A stretch of 64,000 nt of DNA from Cryptomeria japonica (Eukaryota > Streptophyta > Pinopsida > Cupressales > Cupressaceae). The stretch is from contig NC_081407.1 in NCBI RefSeq assembly GCF_030272615.1, positions 376,708,877 to 376,772,876 on the forward strand, written 5' to 3'. Below, piece after piece: positions 24,801 to 36,088 of this stretch; positions within the stretch are counted from its first letter, which is position 1; every line of letters starts with the position of its first letter. A model generated the notes under the pieces. The model had not been told where the DNA came from. It did not search any database and saw only the letters and a list, made by a program, of their open reading frames with translations. The position numbers were made by a program, and so were the translations under genes.

Positions 24801-26031
24801 GCCAGTAAAAATATTCCATTTTGAAGTATATTTTATCAACCCACCATATAATATAATTTATTCACCCATTTTGAATTCGACCAATGAGAGTGAAGGGTAG
24901 GTAAAGTAAATAAAATATACTTATTTAGCTAAGTGGGATTGTTTAATTTCTTTATTTAATTTAATGTGTTCATACACTCCACTTAGGAATAAAAGTCAAA
25001 CTATTAAATAAATATAAGTTGAAAATAAATAATCCAAAGAGGGGATTAAACTCAAATAAACCAAAAGCTAATAAAATAAATTAAAGAACCCAAATAAATG
25101 CAAGATATCAAATAAATAATTAAATAATCAAATACTATTAAAGATTAAATCACTATTATTAAATAATTATTAAACAACAATGAAGCTTATCAATTGTTAA
25201 ATAATCATAAAATCAATAAACATTAATTATCAAATAAATATAAATACCAGATAATTAAATATTCAAAAATCATAAATTAAATACTTAAAAATAAACCTTA
25301 CCAAATATAAAACTACACATCAAGAGCCACATAATTAAACTCACCAAACCAAAAGATCAAGCTTACTAAATGACATGGTGAATTATGCCAAGATGCTGAC
25401 TACACATGGTGAACAACTTAGACCTAGAGTATGTGAGGGGAAATCATGCCATCTCCAAACCACATAATCCATTGGAACTAAAGACACGCTCAAACCTATG
25501 AAGCCAGATGGAGTCGATGTCTGGTACCTACAAAATTTTGCAACCACAAAACAACAATACAATAGATACATATACATATATAGAACAAGCAAGTGATAGA
25601 GAATCATGACGACACATCCCACTCGCAATGAGTGATGTGAAATTGTCTCTATCATGAAGATAGTCAAACAATAGTCAAACACATATCATAAACATCTCAT
25701 CATATGTAATCATGAAGTAGGGTTAGTGTAATCATAATCATCATCAAAACCATGATAAATCTAATCTATCAATAATCCATCACATAGTGAACATACAAAA
25801 TCCATCGAGTACATATCTCATCAAATCACATGATCAATCATGATAGTGCCAACATCCATATAGATAATCAAAATAGCATATGTCCAATAGTGTCTAACAT
25901 CAATCATAAGTCACTGAAAAACATGAGTAATCATCATCCAAATCATCAAAATATAGTCTAGATAAGTCTATCCAGCATAATATAAAAATCAAATCTAGTC
26001 AAAATAAGTCAAATCAAGGGTGGACACTACA
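21877..26031 (-). repeat. 3' LTR of gypsy B
   Basis: This 4155-bp LTR pairs with 37462-41661. It includes a degenerate tandem array rich in AACAATGC and TTATGC words (23800-24040) and an AT-rich tract of ATTAAATAAT-like words (24900-25320). Small open frames within it are shared by both copies only as nucleotide similarity and are not called. Confidence 0.92.
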
Positions 26032-26048
26032 TTCTCCTACCCTTTGTC
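26032..26048 (-). other. Polypurine tract of gypsy B
   Basis: The minus strand reads AAAGGGTAGGAGAA just before the 3' LTR's TGTAGTGTC. Confidence 0.75.
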
Positions 26049-26158
26049 TAGTCTTAGTTCTGGAAGCCTGAGAACAAATAGGGATATAGCTCTCTCATCC
26101 ATACTGCGTCCTCCCATGTAGCTGAAGAATCATTAATCAGATCCCACAGGACCCTTAC

Positions 26159-27302
26159 CTACTCTATGCTTTGACCTCTGAGAGACATCTCTCTATGCTG
26201 AATAATGCACACGGGCTCCATAGAAAGATGCCCATCCTCAACTTGCAAAGCATTCCAATCCAACACATGTGAAATATTAGGATGATATAACCTCAAAATT
26301 GAAACATGAAAGACATCATGGATGCGAGACAAGCTAGGTGGCAAGGCAAGGCGATAAGCCACATGATCAATCCACTTCAAAATCTCAAAAGATCCAACAA
26401 ACTGAGGCACCAACTTAGAACCTTTTCCATAATGGATTGGACTCTTTCGTGGGCAAAATCTTAGAAATACCCTGTCACCAATGGAAAAATGCCTGTCCAC
26501 TTGATGAGAATCCACATATTTCTTCTGTCTATCTTGAGCGGCCAACAAATGCTCTCTAATGTGAGCCACTTGCTCCTCCATATCTTGCAACATCTCTGAT
26601 CCAATATGCACTCTATCCTCTAAATGATCCCTACTCAAGGGCATTTGACATGGTCTACCATATAATGCTTGATAAGGAGACATACCTATAGAGCTATGGT
26701 AGCCATTATTGTATGCAAACTCAACCAAATAGAGGTAATCTTCCCAATGAGACTATGGATCCATCACATACATCCTCAACATATCCTCCAATACCTGGTT
26801 CACCCTCTCTATCTGTCCATCTATCTTGGGGTGATAAGCTGAACTAAAGTTCAACTGTGTACCCAAATCATGCTGAAGAGCTATCCAAAATGCTGATGTG
26901 AACATTGGATCGCGATTTGATATTATCTGTTGAGGAATACCATGCAACCTCACAACTCCTTCCAAGAAAACTCTAGCCACTATCACCGTTGTATAAGAAG
27001 ACCTGAGTGGAGAAAAGTGTGCTACTTTGGCCAATTTGTCTACAGTGACCATAATAGCATCATGATGGCATGAAGACATGGGAAATCCAACTATAAAATC
27101 CGTAGATATAATATCCCATTTCCATCCTGGAACCAAATGTGACTATAATAATCTTGGGGGATGGTGATGCTCTGCCTTCACTCGCTGACACTCTAGGAAA
27201 CATGCCAAAAAATCTGCAATATATCTGCCTCAAATCCGCATGCATCTTCTTGACACCTAGATGTGCTGAGTAGGGTGCACGATGTGCCTCCAACATGATC
27301 AA
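26159..27302 (-). pseudogene. Integrase of gypsy B
   Basis: Three open stretches cover it. The zinc finger part (27060-27302) has EAHRAPYSAHLGVKKMHADLRQ. The core (26753-27136) has the first Asp (DIISTDFIVGFP) and the Glu (GQIERVNQVLEDM). The second motif reads ISNRDP, so the catalytic Asp of the SDRD block is Asn, a G-to-A type change. The C-terminal part (26159-26728) has YNNGYHSSIGMSPYQALYGR and FHVSILRLYHPNISHVLDW. The zinc finger is in another frame from the rest. Only the start of a possible chromodomain is seen. Confidence 0.87.
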
Positions 27303-28211
27303 ATCTCAAAGACCATCTGATGGTGGAACATAAATATGTCCCAAATGCCTAAGAAGTCCATCCGATTCTACCAAGTAACCTTCATATCTACCCTCAAGAG
27401 ATCTTCCTGCGACAACCTATGCGATAATCTCCTAATACCAGACATCTAAAGAAAGGGCACTAAGAATACGTCTCCTCAAATCCACACTAAGAGACATTGC
27501 TGAAATCTCATGCCTCTTGCGACTCAATGCATCTGCTACCACATTCTCCTTACCCTGAAAATATCTCACCTCAAAGTCATACTCACATAAGAAATCCATC
27601 CAACGCCTCTACCTAGCATTCAAATTCAGCTGTGTGAAGATATACTACGAAGTGCAATGATCAATATGCAACTCGAATCTATGTCCAAGAAGAAAGGGCC
27701 TCCATCTAACCAAAGCATGCACCACTACTACCAACTCAAGATCATGGGTGGGATAATTCTGCTCATGATTCTTAAGTTTACATGACTCATATGCAATCAA
27801 ATGACCATCTTGCATCAATACTTCTCCTAGACCTTCCAAGGAAGCATCTGTGCATACCACAAAATTACCTAAGGGATCTGGTACTACTAAAATAGGTGCA
27901 GTGGTCAAACGCTCCTTAAGGATCTAAAAAGCTATCTCACACTGCTCTATCCAAACAAACTTTTTCCCTTTTCTCTGAAGAGAAGTGATAGAATGAGCTA
28001 TCCTAGACAAATCCTAAACATATCTGTGATAATAACCTGTTAAACCCATGAAACTATGCACCTCTCCCACATTAGAGGGTACTGGCCAATCAACAATCAC
28101 CTGAATCTTTGAGGGATCAACAGTGGTACCCTCTCCAGAAATCACATGACCAAGATACCTCACCTCTGTTTGGAAGAAATCACACTTTGCCAAATTGGCG
28201 TATAGCTAATT
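27303..28211 (-). pseudogene. RNase H and RT end of gypsy B
   Basis: The clearest part is 27645-27908: FVVCTDASLEGLGEVLMQDG and NYPTHDLELVVVVHAL, the RNase H-like domain of gypsy elements with its first catalytic Asp. The rest translates with stops. The coding continues upstream into the RT connection region, which is cut at 28211 by Copia-2. Confidence 0.8.
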
Positions 28212-29260
28212 TGTTGGTATTTTGGTATGGTTTTGTCATTGATGTCAACACCTACTAAAACTCTAGTACTTTGGAGAACTAGCAACATTCACCAGCAAGC
28301 AAGTGACTTATGCACAGTCACTAGTATATGGCACACCGGTAGGATATAATGACCATCGGCACTTGGAATGGCATGGAAAACACTTGGTTATGTCGAAGAC
28401 ATCGTTTGGACACCTTGTCTTGGAAAATTGTCTATTGGTATATTCATATTTTCATATTTGCTGTTACTGGCAAATAGGTCTAGGTTATACACTGGCAGGT
28501 TTATCTTTTCCAGATCAACACGACATGCTATGGATATCATTTATCATTGTTGTAAATGCATCAAGCTGACATGTTGAATCAGTTATTGCATTGGATATTG
28601 TTTTGTTTGTAAAATGATTTTATTTTAATATCTTGTAGAGCCGACCTACTAAAATTAGTCTTAGGTTATGATATAAATGTAAGATCTTATTTGTAAGATC
28701 GGAGGTGGAATGCGAAAAGGAATTGAGTGAAGGTATATGCGAGAATAAGAGCTATACATGTAGACATCATTTGAAGGTGAAGCAAGGTTTTTGTGAAAGC
28801 ATATCAGAACTACACCGGTACTGAATCCAACATATGAAGATGCTACTTTAAGTAGTACATCCTTATTGGATCTAACCATCCAACTATAGTCAATGTGACT
28901 CCCATTTTGTGTTTGAGCAGTGAGCTCTAGGCGCTTGGCCTTTCTGCATGTGCAGACCCCATTTGTATACACTTACTATCTGTAGTAGTATCATCTGATT
29001 GTGGGTAAGGTTTCCCAGCGTGGTTTTTCCCCTTATAGGGTTTCCATGTAGAAATATTGGTCTTGTGTGTTGTGGATGACTTTCTCTTTTTGTTTCATGC
29101 ATTAATCTTTACCGATATTGCAATTATCTGATAAAACTGCCCACCGGTATAAAAGACTGGTTCACCTGTATTAAGTAGAAAGTTGATTAAGTTGTTTTTG
29201 GTTTGAATTATTTGACAACTAATTCACCCCCCCTCTCTCAGTTGTCTCCGAGACGTAACA
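28212..29260 (+). repeat. 5' LTR of Copia-2
   Basis: This 1049-bp LTR holds several ACCGGT palindromes. Differences from the 3' copy cluster at these CCGG sites (see findings). CACCGGTATAAAAG near 29142 gives a likely TATA box. Confidence 0.92.
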
Positions 29261-29261
29261 A

Positions 29262-29274
29262 TTGGTATCAAAGC
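29262..29274 (+). other. Primer-binding site of Copia-2
   Basis: TTGGTATCAAAGC begins one base after the LTR. It has one change from the initiator-Met PBS core (TATCAGAGC to TATCAAAGC). Confidence 0.85.
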
Positions 29275-29316
29275 TAAGTCCTCTTTTGTAGAAGTTTAAC
29301 AACTTGAGGAGATCCA

Positions 29317-30456
29317 ATGTCTACTAACTATTTCAGGAAGGACAATCCTAAACTTGATGGAAGCAACTATGGCATATGGAAGATTAGAATGGAGACACAT
29401 TTAAATTGCATTGGAAAGGACATATGGGAAGTTACAAAGAATGGCTATATTGCTCCTACTCCCAGTCAGCCTAATCATCCTACCTTGGGAAGAGATGAAG
29501 AAAATGATTGCAAAGCAAGAGAAGCACTTTTGAGCACATTAATAGATTAGCAAATTATGGGATTATCAGACAAATCAACTGCTAAAGCTATTTGGGATCA
29601 TTTGGAAACACTGAATGAAGGAGATTCCATAGTCAAAATTGCAAAACTTGAAAGCTTCCGGGTCAGGTATGAAAATTTGAAAATGGAAGAAGATGAAAGG
29701 ATTTCCGCTTTTATGGAAAGAGTTAATGAAATTGTTTTGGGTATTAAATGTTGTGGAGGAACCTTAAGTGAGCATGAAATTGTTTCAAAAGTTTTAAGAG
29801 GATTGCCACTGGCATATAAAATGAAGGTTACTGCTATAAATGAGTTAAGAACAATGCCTAATACATTAGTAACTAGAGATACATTGATTGGAAAACTTCC
29901 ATCTTTTGAAATTGAGGAATTTGGTCCTGTTGCTACTATAAAGACAGATTTAGCCTTTAAAGCATCAACATCATCATCATTTGACAAATCTGATTGGAAA
30001 TCCTTTTATGCAAGAGAACTTGAAGAAAGTAGGAAATAAAATGAAGAACTTGAAGCACTATTTGCAAGAAAATTGCCTAAAGGTCCAGTTGGAAGTAAGT
30101 ATGAAGGTAAAGCACCCTTTGAATATTTTAACTATAATAAGATTGGTCATATGGCTTCAAGATGCCTTGATAGACATGCTAGAATAAGAGAAGAAGCTAG
30201 AAGGACATACAAGCCTAACCCTGAATATCAGAGATATAGATTTAAGAAGAATAAAGACAAATCTTGTTATCTTGTTGATGAAGGAGTGACTGATGATTCT
30301 AATGAGGATCTGACAAACAATGGATGGGTTTTTGTTGCTATAACAGAAGATCAACCGGCACCTACAGTCCAACCAGTAGAGCAGGCCTTGGTAGCTAAAA
30401 TTGAAGTAAAGGATGAGTGGATCATTGATTCAGGATGCTCACATCATATGACATGA
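29317..30456 (+). pseudogene. Gag and protease start of Copia-2
   Basis: The capsid part begins MSTNYFRKDNPKLDGSNYG with IWKIRMETHL, the DUF4219/UBN2-type Copia gag. In-frame stops are a TAG at 29548 and a TAA at 30037, both at plausible Gln positions. The zinc knuckle near 30118-30162 reads EYFNYNKIGHMASRC: its first two Cys ligands are Tyr, both G-to-A type changes, so zinc binding should be lost. The protease site WIIDSGCSHHMT follows, ending at a TGA at 30454. Confidence 0.87.
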
Positions 30457-30471
30457 GATAAAGGTAAATTC

Positions 30472-31611
30472 TTGAACTTTCAAGAATATAATGGAGGCTT
30501 AGTGAGATTTGGAGATGATAAAACTTGTTTGATAAAAGGTAAAGGTATAATATCTCTTTATGGTAAGCATAATACTGACAATATTTACTATGTTGAAGGT
30601 TTAAAACATAATCTTTTGAGTTTTGGTCAATTAGTTCAGAAAAGATTTCAGTTACAATTCAAAAATGGAAAATGCAAAATCATGAATACAACTGGTTTAG
30701 AAATTGTAACCGATAATCACACTAGAGGTAATATATTTCATTTGAATAACAATGAAAAGACATGCTTGATTGCACATATTGATGAAAGTTGGCTATGGCA
30801 TAAAAGACTTTGTCACGTAAACTTTGATTGCATGGTAAAAATCAGTACTACTAAGGCAGTTAGAGATTTACCTAAAATTGTCAAACCTCACAATATAGTA
30901 TGTAAGGAATGTCAATTTGGAAAACAAGTTAGAGCTAGTTTTAAAAGTATTCCAGAAAAATCCAATAATGCTCTTGACTTAATTCATACTGATTTATGTG
31001 GTCTAGCTAGAACTAAAACCTTACAAGATGATAGATATTTCATGCTAATCATTGATGACTATTCTAGAATGTGTTGGGTTACTTTTCTCAGAGAAAAATC
31101 AAAGGCACTTGGGAAGTTCAAACTATTCAAAGCAATGGTAGAAAATGAAACCGATAAGAAAATCAAATGTCTAAGATTAGATCAAGGAGGTGAATTTACA
31201 TCTAAGGAATTTAATGCATTCTATGAAGTGAATGGAATCAAAAGACAACTATCAGCACCTCAGACACCATAGCAAAATGGAGTTGTTAAAAGGAAAAACA
31301 AAACTATCTTGGATGTAGCTAGAAGTATGTTATCGGAAGTAAACCTACCACATGTATATTGGAGAGAGGTAGTAAGTACAGTGGTCTATACATTTAACAA
31401 AATTCACATCAAAGGTGAAACCGATAAGACCCCTCATGAACTATGGTTTGGTATTACTCCTACTCTTAAATATTTCAGAATATTTGGAAGCAAATGCTAT
31501 ATTAGAAGAGACGAGTATATTGGGAAATTTGATCCTAGAAGTGATGAAGGAATATTTCTTTGTTATTCATCTAAGAGTAAAGCATATAGATGTTTTAACA
31601 AAAGATTGTAG
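30472..31611 (+). pseudogene. Integrase of Copia-2
   Basis: The gag_pre-integrase and finger regions are present (LWHKRLCHVNFDCM, CKECQFGK). The DDE core has the first Asp (LIHTDLCGL) and the second (LRLDQGGEF). The catalytic Glu after the TPQxNG block is Lys (GVVKRKNKT), as in Copia-1. A TAG at 31270 replaces the conserved first Gln of that block. The end carries YIGKFDPRSDEGIFLCY, then a TAG at 31609. Confidence 0.87.
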
Positions 31612-32622
31612 AAAATTGCTGAGAGTACAAATGTAAAGATTGATGAACAATTTAGAGGAACTTCAAGGTATATAGATTCTGAACCGACAACATAAATTAT
31701 AACAAATGAACCTACACTGAACCCACCAGTATAGAATGAAGATCTAGTTACATCAGTATCATTTGAAAATTCCACTATGACTGAGGATCAGCAACAAACA
31801 AAGACACCCTGGTATGTAAGATTGAATCATTCAGAAGATCAGATAATTGGGAACAAGTATAAAGGAGTTATGACAAGAGGAAGATTTAAAAATGAAGAGG
31901 TATGTCTTATTTCTCAAATTGAACCATCATCAGTTAATGAGGCATGTGAAGATAAATATTGGACTAAAGTTATGAAAGAAGAATTATAACAAATTGAAAA
32001 GAATAACACTTGGATATTAGTTCCCCAACCTAAAGATAAAAATGTAATTGGAACCAAATGGGTATTCAGAAACAAACTTAATGAAGATGGCAAGGTTATC
32101 AGAAATAAAGAAAGACTAGTGTGTAAGGGATATTCTCAGAAAGAAGGAATTGATTATAATGAAACTTTTGCACCAGTAGCTAGAATTGAGGTAGTTAGAT
32201 TATTTTTGGCTTTTGCAACACATAAGAACTACAAAGTATATCAAATGGTTATTAAATGTGCATTTTTGAGTGGAGATCTTGAAGAAGAAGTTTACATTGA
32301 ACAACTTGATGGATTTTCCTTGATAGATAACAAAGATATGGTTTGTAGGTTAAGGAAAGCTTTGTATGGATTGAAACAAGCTCCAAGAGCTTGGTATGCA
32401 AGATTGGACAAGTATCTTTTGAAAATTGGTTTTTCTAAAGGTAATTCTAACAACAACTTATATTATAAAGTGACTAATAATGACATCTTGGCTATAGAAG
32501 CTTTTGTTGATGATATAATCTTTGGAGGAGAAGATGGATTATGTAAAGACTTTTTTATTAAAATGCAGCAAGAATTTGAAATGTCTATGATCGGTGAAAT
32601 AAGATTCTTTTTAGGATTGTAG
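31612..32622 (+). pseudogene. Reverse transcriptase of Copia-2
   Basis: RT_Ty1 motifs are CKGYSQKEGIDYNETFAP, YQMVIKCAFLSGDLEEEV and AFVDDIIFGG. In motif A the usual DVK aspartate is Val-Ile-Lys (QMVIK), so a catalytic Asp is missing. Motif C is intact. In-frame stops occur near 31693 and 31732 and at 31987 (Gln position) and 32620 (Gln in GLQIS). Confidence 0.86.
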
Positions 32623-33430
32623 ATTTCACAGACTAACAAAGGTATATTCTTAAGTCAATCCAAATACTTAAAGGAGTTACTAAAGAAATTTGGGATGGAG
32701 AACTTTAAATCGGTAAGCACACCTATGACTACAAATGACAAACTATCACTAAGGGATGAATCTACACTTGTTAATCCAACTAGATACAAATCTAAGATAG
32801 GAGGTTTACTGTATTTGACACAAACTAGACCTGATATTATGAATGTAGTATGTATTATTTCAAGATTTCAGAGTAATCCTAGAAAAAATTATGAATCAAC
32901 AGTAAAAAGGATATTCTGGTACTTACAAGGCACTACAAATCTTGGATTATGGTATTCTAGAGATGAACACTTTGAACTATGTGCATACACAGATGCAAAT
33001 TGCGCAGGAGATGTGGATGATAGAAAAAGAACCACTGACGGAGCATTCTTTCTTGGAAGAAAACTAGTTTCTTGGTTGAGTAAGAAACAAAGTTGTACAT
33101 CCTTATCAACAACAGAATCAGAATATGTTGCAGCAGCAACTAACTATACACAGGTACTATGGCTTAAACAAATGTTGAAAGACATAAAGGTAAAATGCAA
33201 AGAACCTATAACTATTTATTGTGATAACACAACAACAATTGATATATCTAATAATCTGGTACTACATTCTAAAACAAAACATGTTTCCATCAAACTAAAT
33301 TTTCTAAGGGAAAATGTTGAAGCAAAAGAAATAAAACTAGTTTATGTGAATACTAAAGAGTAGATTGCAGATATTTTCACTAAACCTCTGCCTAAGGAGA
33401 CTTCTAAATATCTTAGAGAACAGCTTGGAT
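32623..33430 (+). pseudogene. RNase H end of Copia-2 pol
   Basis: The frame contains LTQTRPDIMNVVCIISRF, TDANCAGDVDDRKRT, VSWLSKKQSCTSLSTTESEY and SKTKHVSIKLNFLREN. It is stopped by a TAG at 33361 at the Gln of EQIADIFTKPL, and coding similarity continues to about 33430. Confidence 0.86.
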
Positions 33431-33529
33431 TCATACCCCCACCGGTAAATACATAGAGAGTTGATATTTGTTATCAACCGACAGAATTAACAGAAAAATC
33501 ATTTTACTCCGACTTTGATGAGGAAGCTA

Positions 33530-33795
33530 CTTCTCAGGGGGAGTAGTTGGTATACTAAATTGGTTGGTATTTTGAACTTGGTTTTGTAGTAACTTTGGCA
33601 ATTGATGTCAAAGGGGGAGAGATTGGTATGGAAAAAAACAAGGAAACACATGTTACTCTCAGGGGGAGAGATTGTTACTTTGGGAGAGTTTACTTATATT
33701 TTTGTAATTGTTGGTACTTTGGTATTTGGCATTTCTATTTTGGCACTTTGATGGTTTTTCCATCTTGTGTTGCCATCAATGCCAAAGGGGGAGAT
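33530..33795 (+). other. Repeated PPT region of Copia-2
   Basis: Four PPT-like tracts lie here: about 33535 (CAGGGGGAGTAG), 33608 (TCAAAGGGGGAGAGATTGG), 33661 (TCAGGGGGAGAGATTG) and the priming one at 33783-33795 (CAAAGGGGGAGAT). Some are followed by LTR-start-like GGTATTTTG words. Confidence 0.82.
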
Positions 33796-34844
33796 TGTTG
33801 GTATTTTGGTATGGTTTTGTATTGATTTCAACACCTACTAAAACTCTGGTACTTTGGAGAATCAACAACATTCACCGGCAAGCAAGTGACTTATGTACAG
33901 TCACCGGTATATGGTACACTGGCAGGATATTATGACCATCGGCACTTGGAATGGCATGGAAAATAATTGGTTATGTCGAAGACATTGTTTGGACACCTTG
34001 TCTTGGAGAATTATCTATTGATATATTCGTATTTGCATATTTGCTGTTATCGACAAATAGGTCAAGGTTATACATCGATAGGTTTATCTTTTCTAGATTA
34101 GCATGGCATGCTATGGAGATGATTTATCATTGTTGTAAATGAATCAAGCCGACATGTTGAATCAATTATTGCATCGAATATTGTTTTGTTTGCAAAATGA
34201 TTTTATTGTAATATCTTGAAGAGCAACCTACTAAAATTGGTCTTAGGTTATGATATAAATGTAAGATCTTATTTGTAAGATTGGAGGTGGAATGTGAAAA
34301 GGAATTGAGTGAAGGTATATGTGAGAATAAGTAGAGCTATACACGCAGACATCATTTGAAAGTGAAGCAAAGTTTTTGTGAAAGCATATCAGAACTACAC
34401 TAGTACTGAAACCACTATATGAAGATGCTACTTTGAGCAGTACATTCTTATTGGATCTAACCATCCAACTGTAGTCAGTGTGACTCCCATTTTGTGTTTG
34501 AGCAGTGAGCTCTAGGCGCTTGGCCTTTCTACATGTGCAGACCCCATTTGTATACACTTACTATCTGTAGTAGTATCATTTGATTGTGGGTAAGGTTTCC
34601 CAGTGTGTTTTTTCCCCTTACAGGGTTTCCACATACAAATATTCATGTTATATGTTGTGGATGACCTTGTCTTTTTGTTTCATGCATTAATCTTTACTGG
34701 TATTACAATTATCTGATAAAACTGTCCACTGGTATAAAAGACTGGTTCACCGGTATTAAGCAGAAAGTTGATTAGGTTGGTTTTGGTTTGAATTATTTGA
34801 CAAATGATTCACCCCCTCCTCTCAGTTGTCTCCGAGACCTAACA
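33796..34844 (+). repeat. 3' LTR of Copia-2
   Basis: This 1049-bp copy is the same length as the 5' LTR. Differences are single-base changes. Confidence 0.93.
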
Positions 34845-35417
34845 TGATTCTCCCTAAGACACTGCAACATGATCTTCATGCTCCTCAACTGATCTCAAAT
34901 AAATTAAAATATTATCTAGAAATACTAATACAAATCTATCCAAATACAACCTGAATACACCATTCATCAAGTTCATGAAAACCGAAGGTGCATTCATGAG
35001 ACCAAAAGGTACCACTGTGAACTCATAATGACCATATCTAGTACGAAAAGTTGTGCAATGAATGTCTGCCTCCTGAATCCTCAACTGGTGATACCCAAAC
35101 TTAAGGTCAATCTTAGAGAAGAATTTGGCATCCTTAATCTGGTCATATAAATCATCTATCTGAGGCAAGGGATATCATTTCTTCACCATCACCTTATTAA
35201 GATGTCTGTAATAAATGCATAATTGAAGAGATCTGTCCTTCTTCTTCACAAATAATACAGTTGCACCCCAAAGGGACACACTAGGATGAATAAATCCCTT
35301 CGCTAACAACTCCTCTAACTGAACCCTCAACTCATTCAACTCCTACGTGGTCATCTGATACGGAGCTTTAGAAATAAGCTCAACTCCTGACAGCAAATCA
35401 ATCCTAGAATCTATATC
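34845..35417 (-). pseudogene. Reverse transcriptase of gypsy B
   Basis: The open stretch 34854-35168 has [20 protein letters not shown] followed by [11 protein letters not shown], with motif A Asp intact, and [16 protein letters not shown]. Motif C reads [11 protein letters not shown]: the second catalytic Asp is Asn, a G-to-A type change that should kill polymerase activity. Fingers sequence continues to about 35400 with stops. Confidence 0.87.
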
Positions 35418-36088
35418 TCACCAAGGGGGCATACTGGGAATCTCACTAGGAAAAACATCTATAAATTCTTGAAGAATGGGATGTTGTTGCAACAAATCCT
35501 CTGATCTAACTTCCTCAACTACATCCTTCACTCTAACTACAAACAACTGGCAAACCTTACGTGCACACCTCTTCATCTGCATAATAAAAATCATGCGAAG
35601 AGAGATAGGTCTCTGAATACCTACAATCTCCACACTCTCCCCACTATCATCCATCCACTACACTCTCTTACCTCAACAATCTATATGCGCTTGGTGAGAT
35701 CCAAGCCAATCCACACCAAGAACCACATCATAAGATCCCAAAGACATAACACAAAGATCCATAGAAGTCTGACAATCTCCTAAAACTAAAGGACAATTGA
35801 GTACAAGGTAATCCACTACCACTTTGGACCCTATAGCTAACTCTACCTACCACCTATCATCCTGCTTTGTCATAGCAAGCCTGCATCGCTCTACTATAAA
35901 AGGAGAAATAAAAGAGTCTCATGCTCCAGAATCAAATAACACTAAACAAGAGATACCACCTATCACACCTGATGTCTCAATAATGATGCCCTGATGCTTA
36001 GCCTAACGGTTATCAATCGCTACAAAAACGCGATGAGACTTGCCTGCATCTCCAACTGTAGGCTCAGAAGTAGCTAGCTTCTGGAGCC
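35418..36088 (-). pseudogene. Protease region of gypsy B
   Basis: The minus strand carries LFDSGA at 35922-35939 followed by a TGA and DSFIS, the plant gypsy protease active site (DSGA then SFI). Downstream, 35418-35654 is open and links to RT (QEFIDVFPSEIPSMPPW, the usual RT approach motif). Gag, protease and RT share one frame. Confidence 0.8.

Larger units (their letters stand above)
28212..34844 (+). mobile_element. Copia-2: Ty1/Copia retrotransposon inside gypsy B
   Basis: The LTRs are exactly 1049 bp each (28212-29260, 33796-34844), TGTTGG to AACA. The TSD is TAATT (28207-28211) and TGATT (34845-34849), one mismatch. The gag-pol parts all lie in one frame between 29317 and 33363, broken only by in-frame stops. 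It is the innermost and so youngest of its nest branch. PPT repeats resemble Sireviruses. Confidence 0.93.

Noticed and set aside
14843-33363. Stops at Gln positions as evidence of an altered genetic code (TAA/TAG read as Gln)
   Set aside because: TGA also appears at other positions, active-site residues are lost as well, and the BURP gene in the same window is read cleanly with standard stops. Deamination of methylated cytosine explains it more simply.
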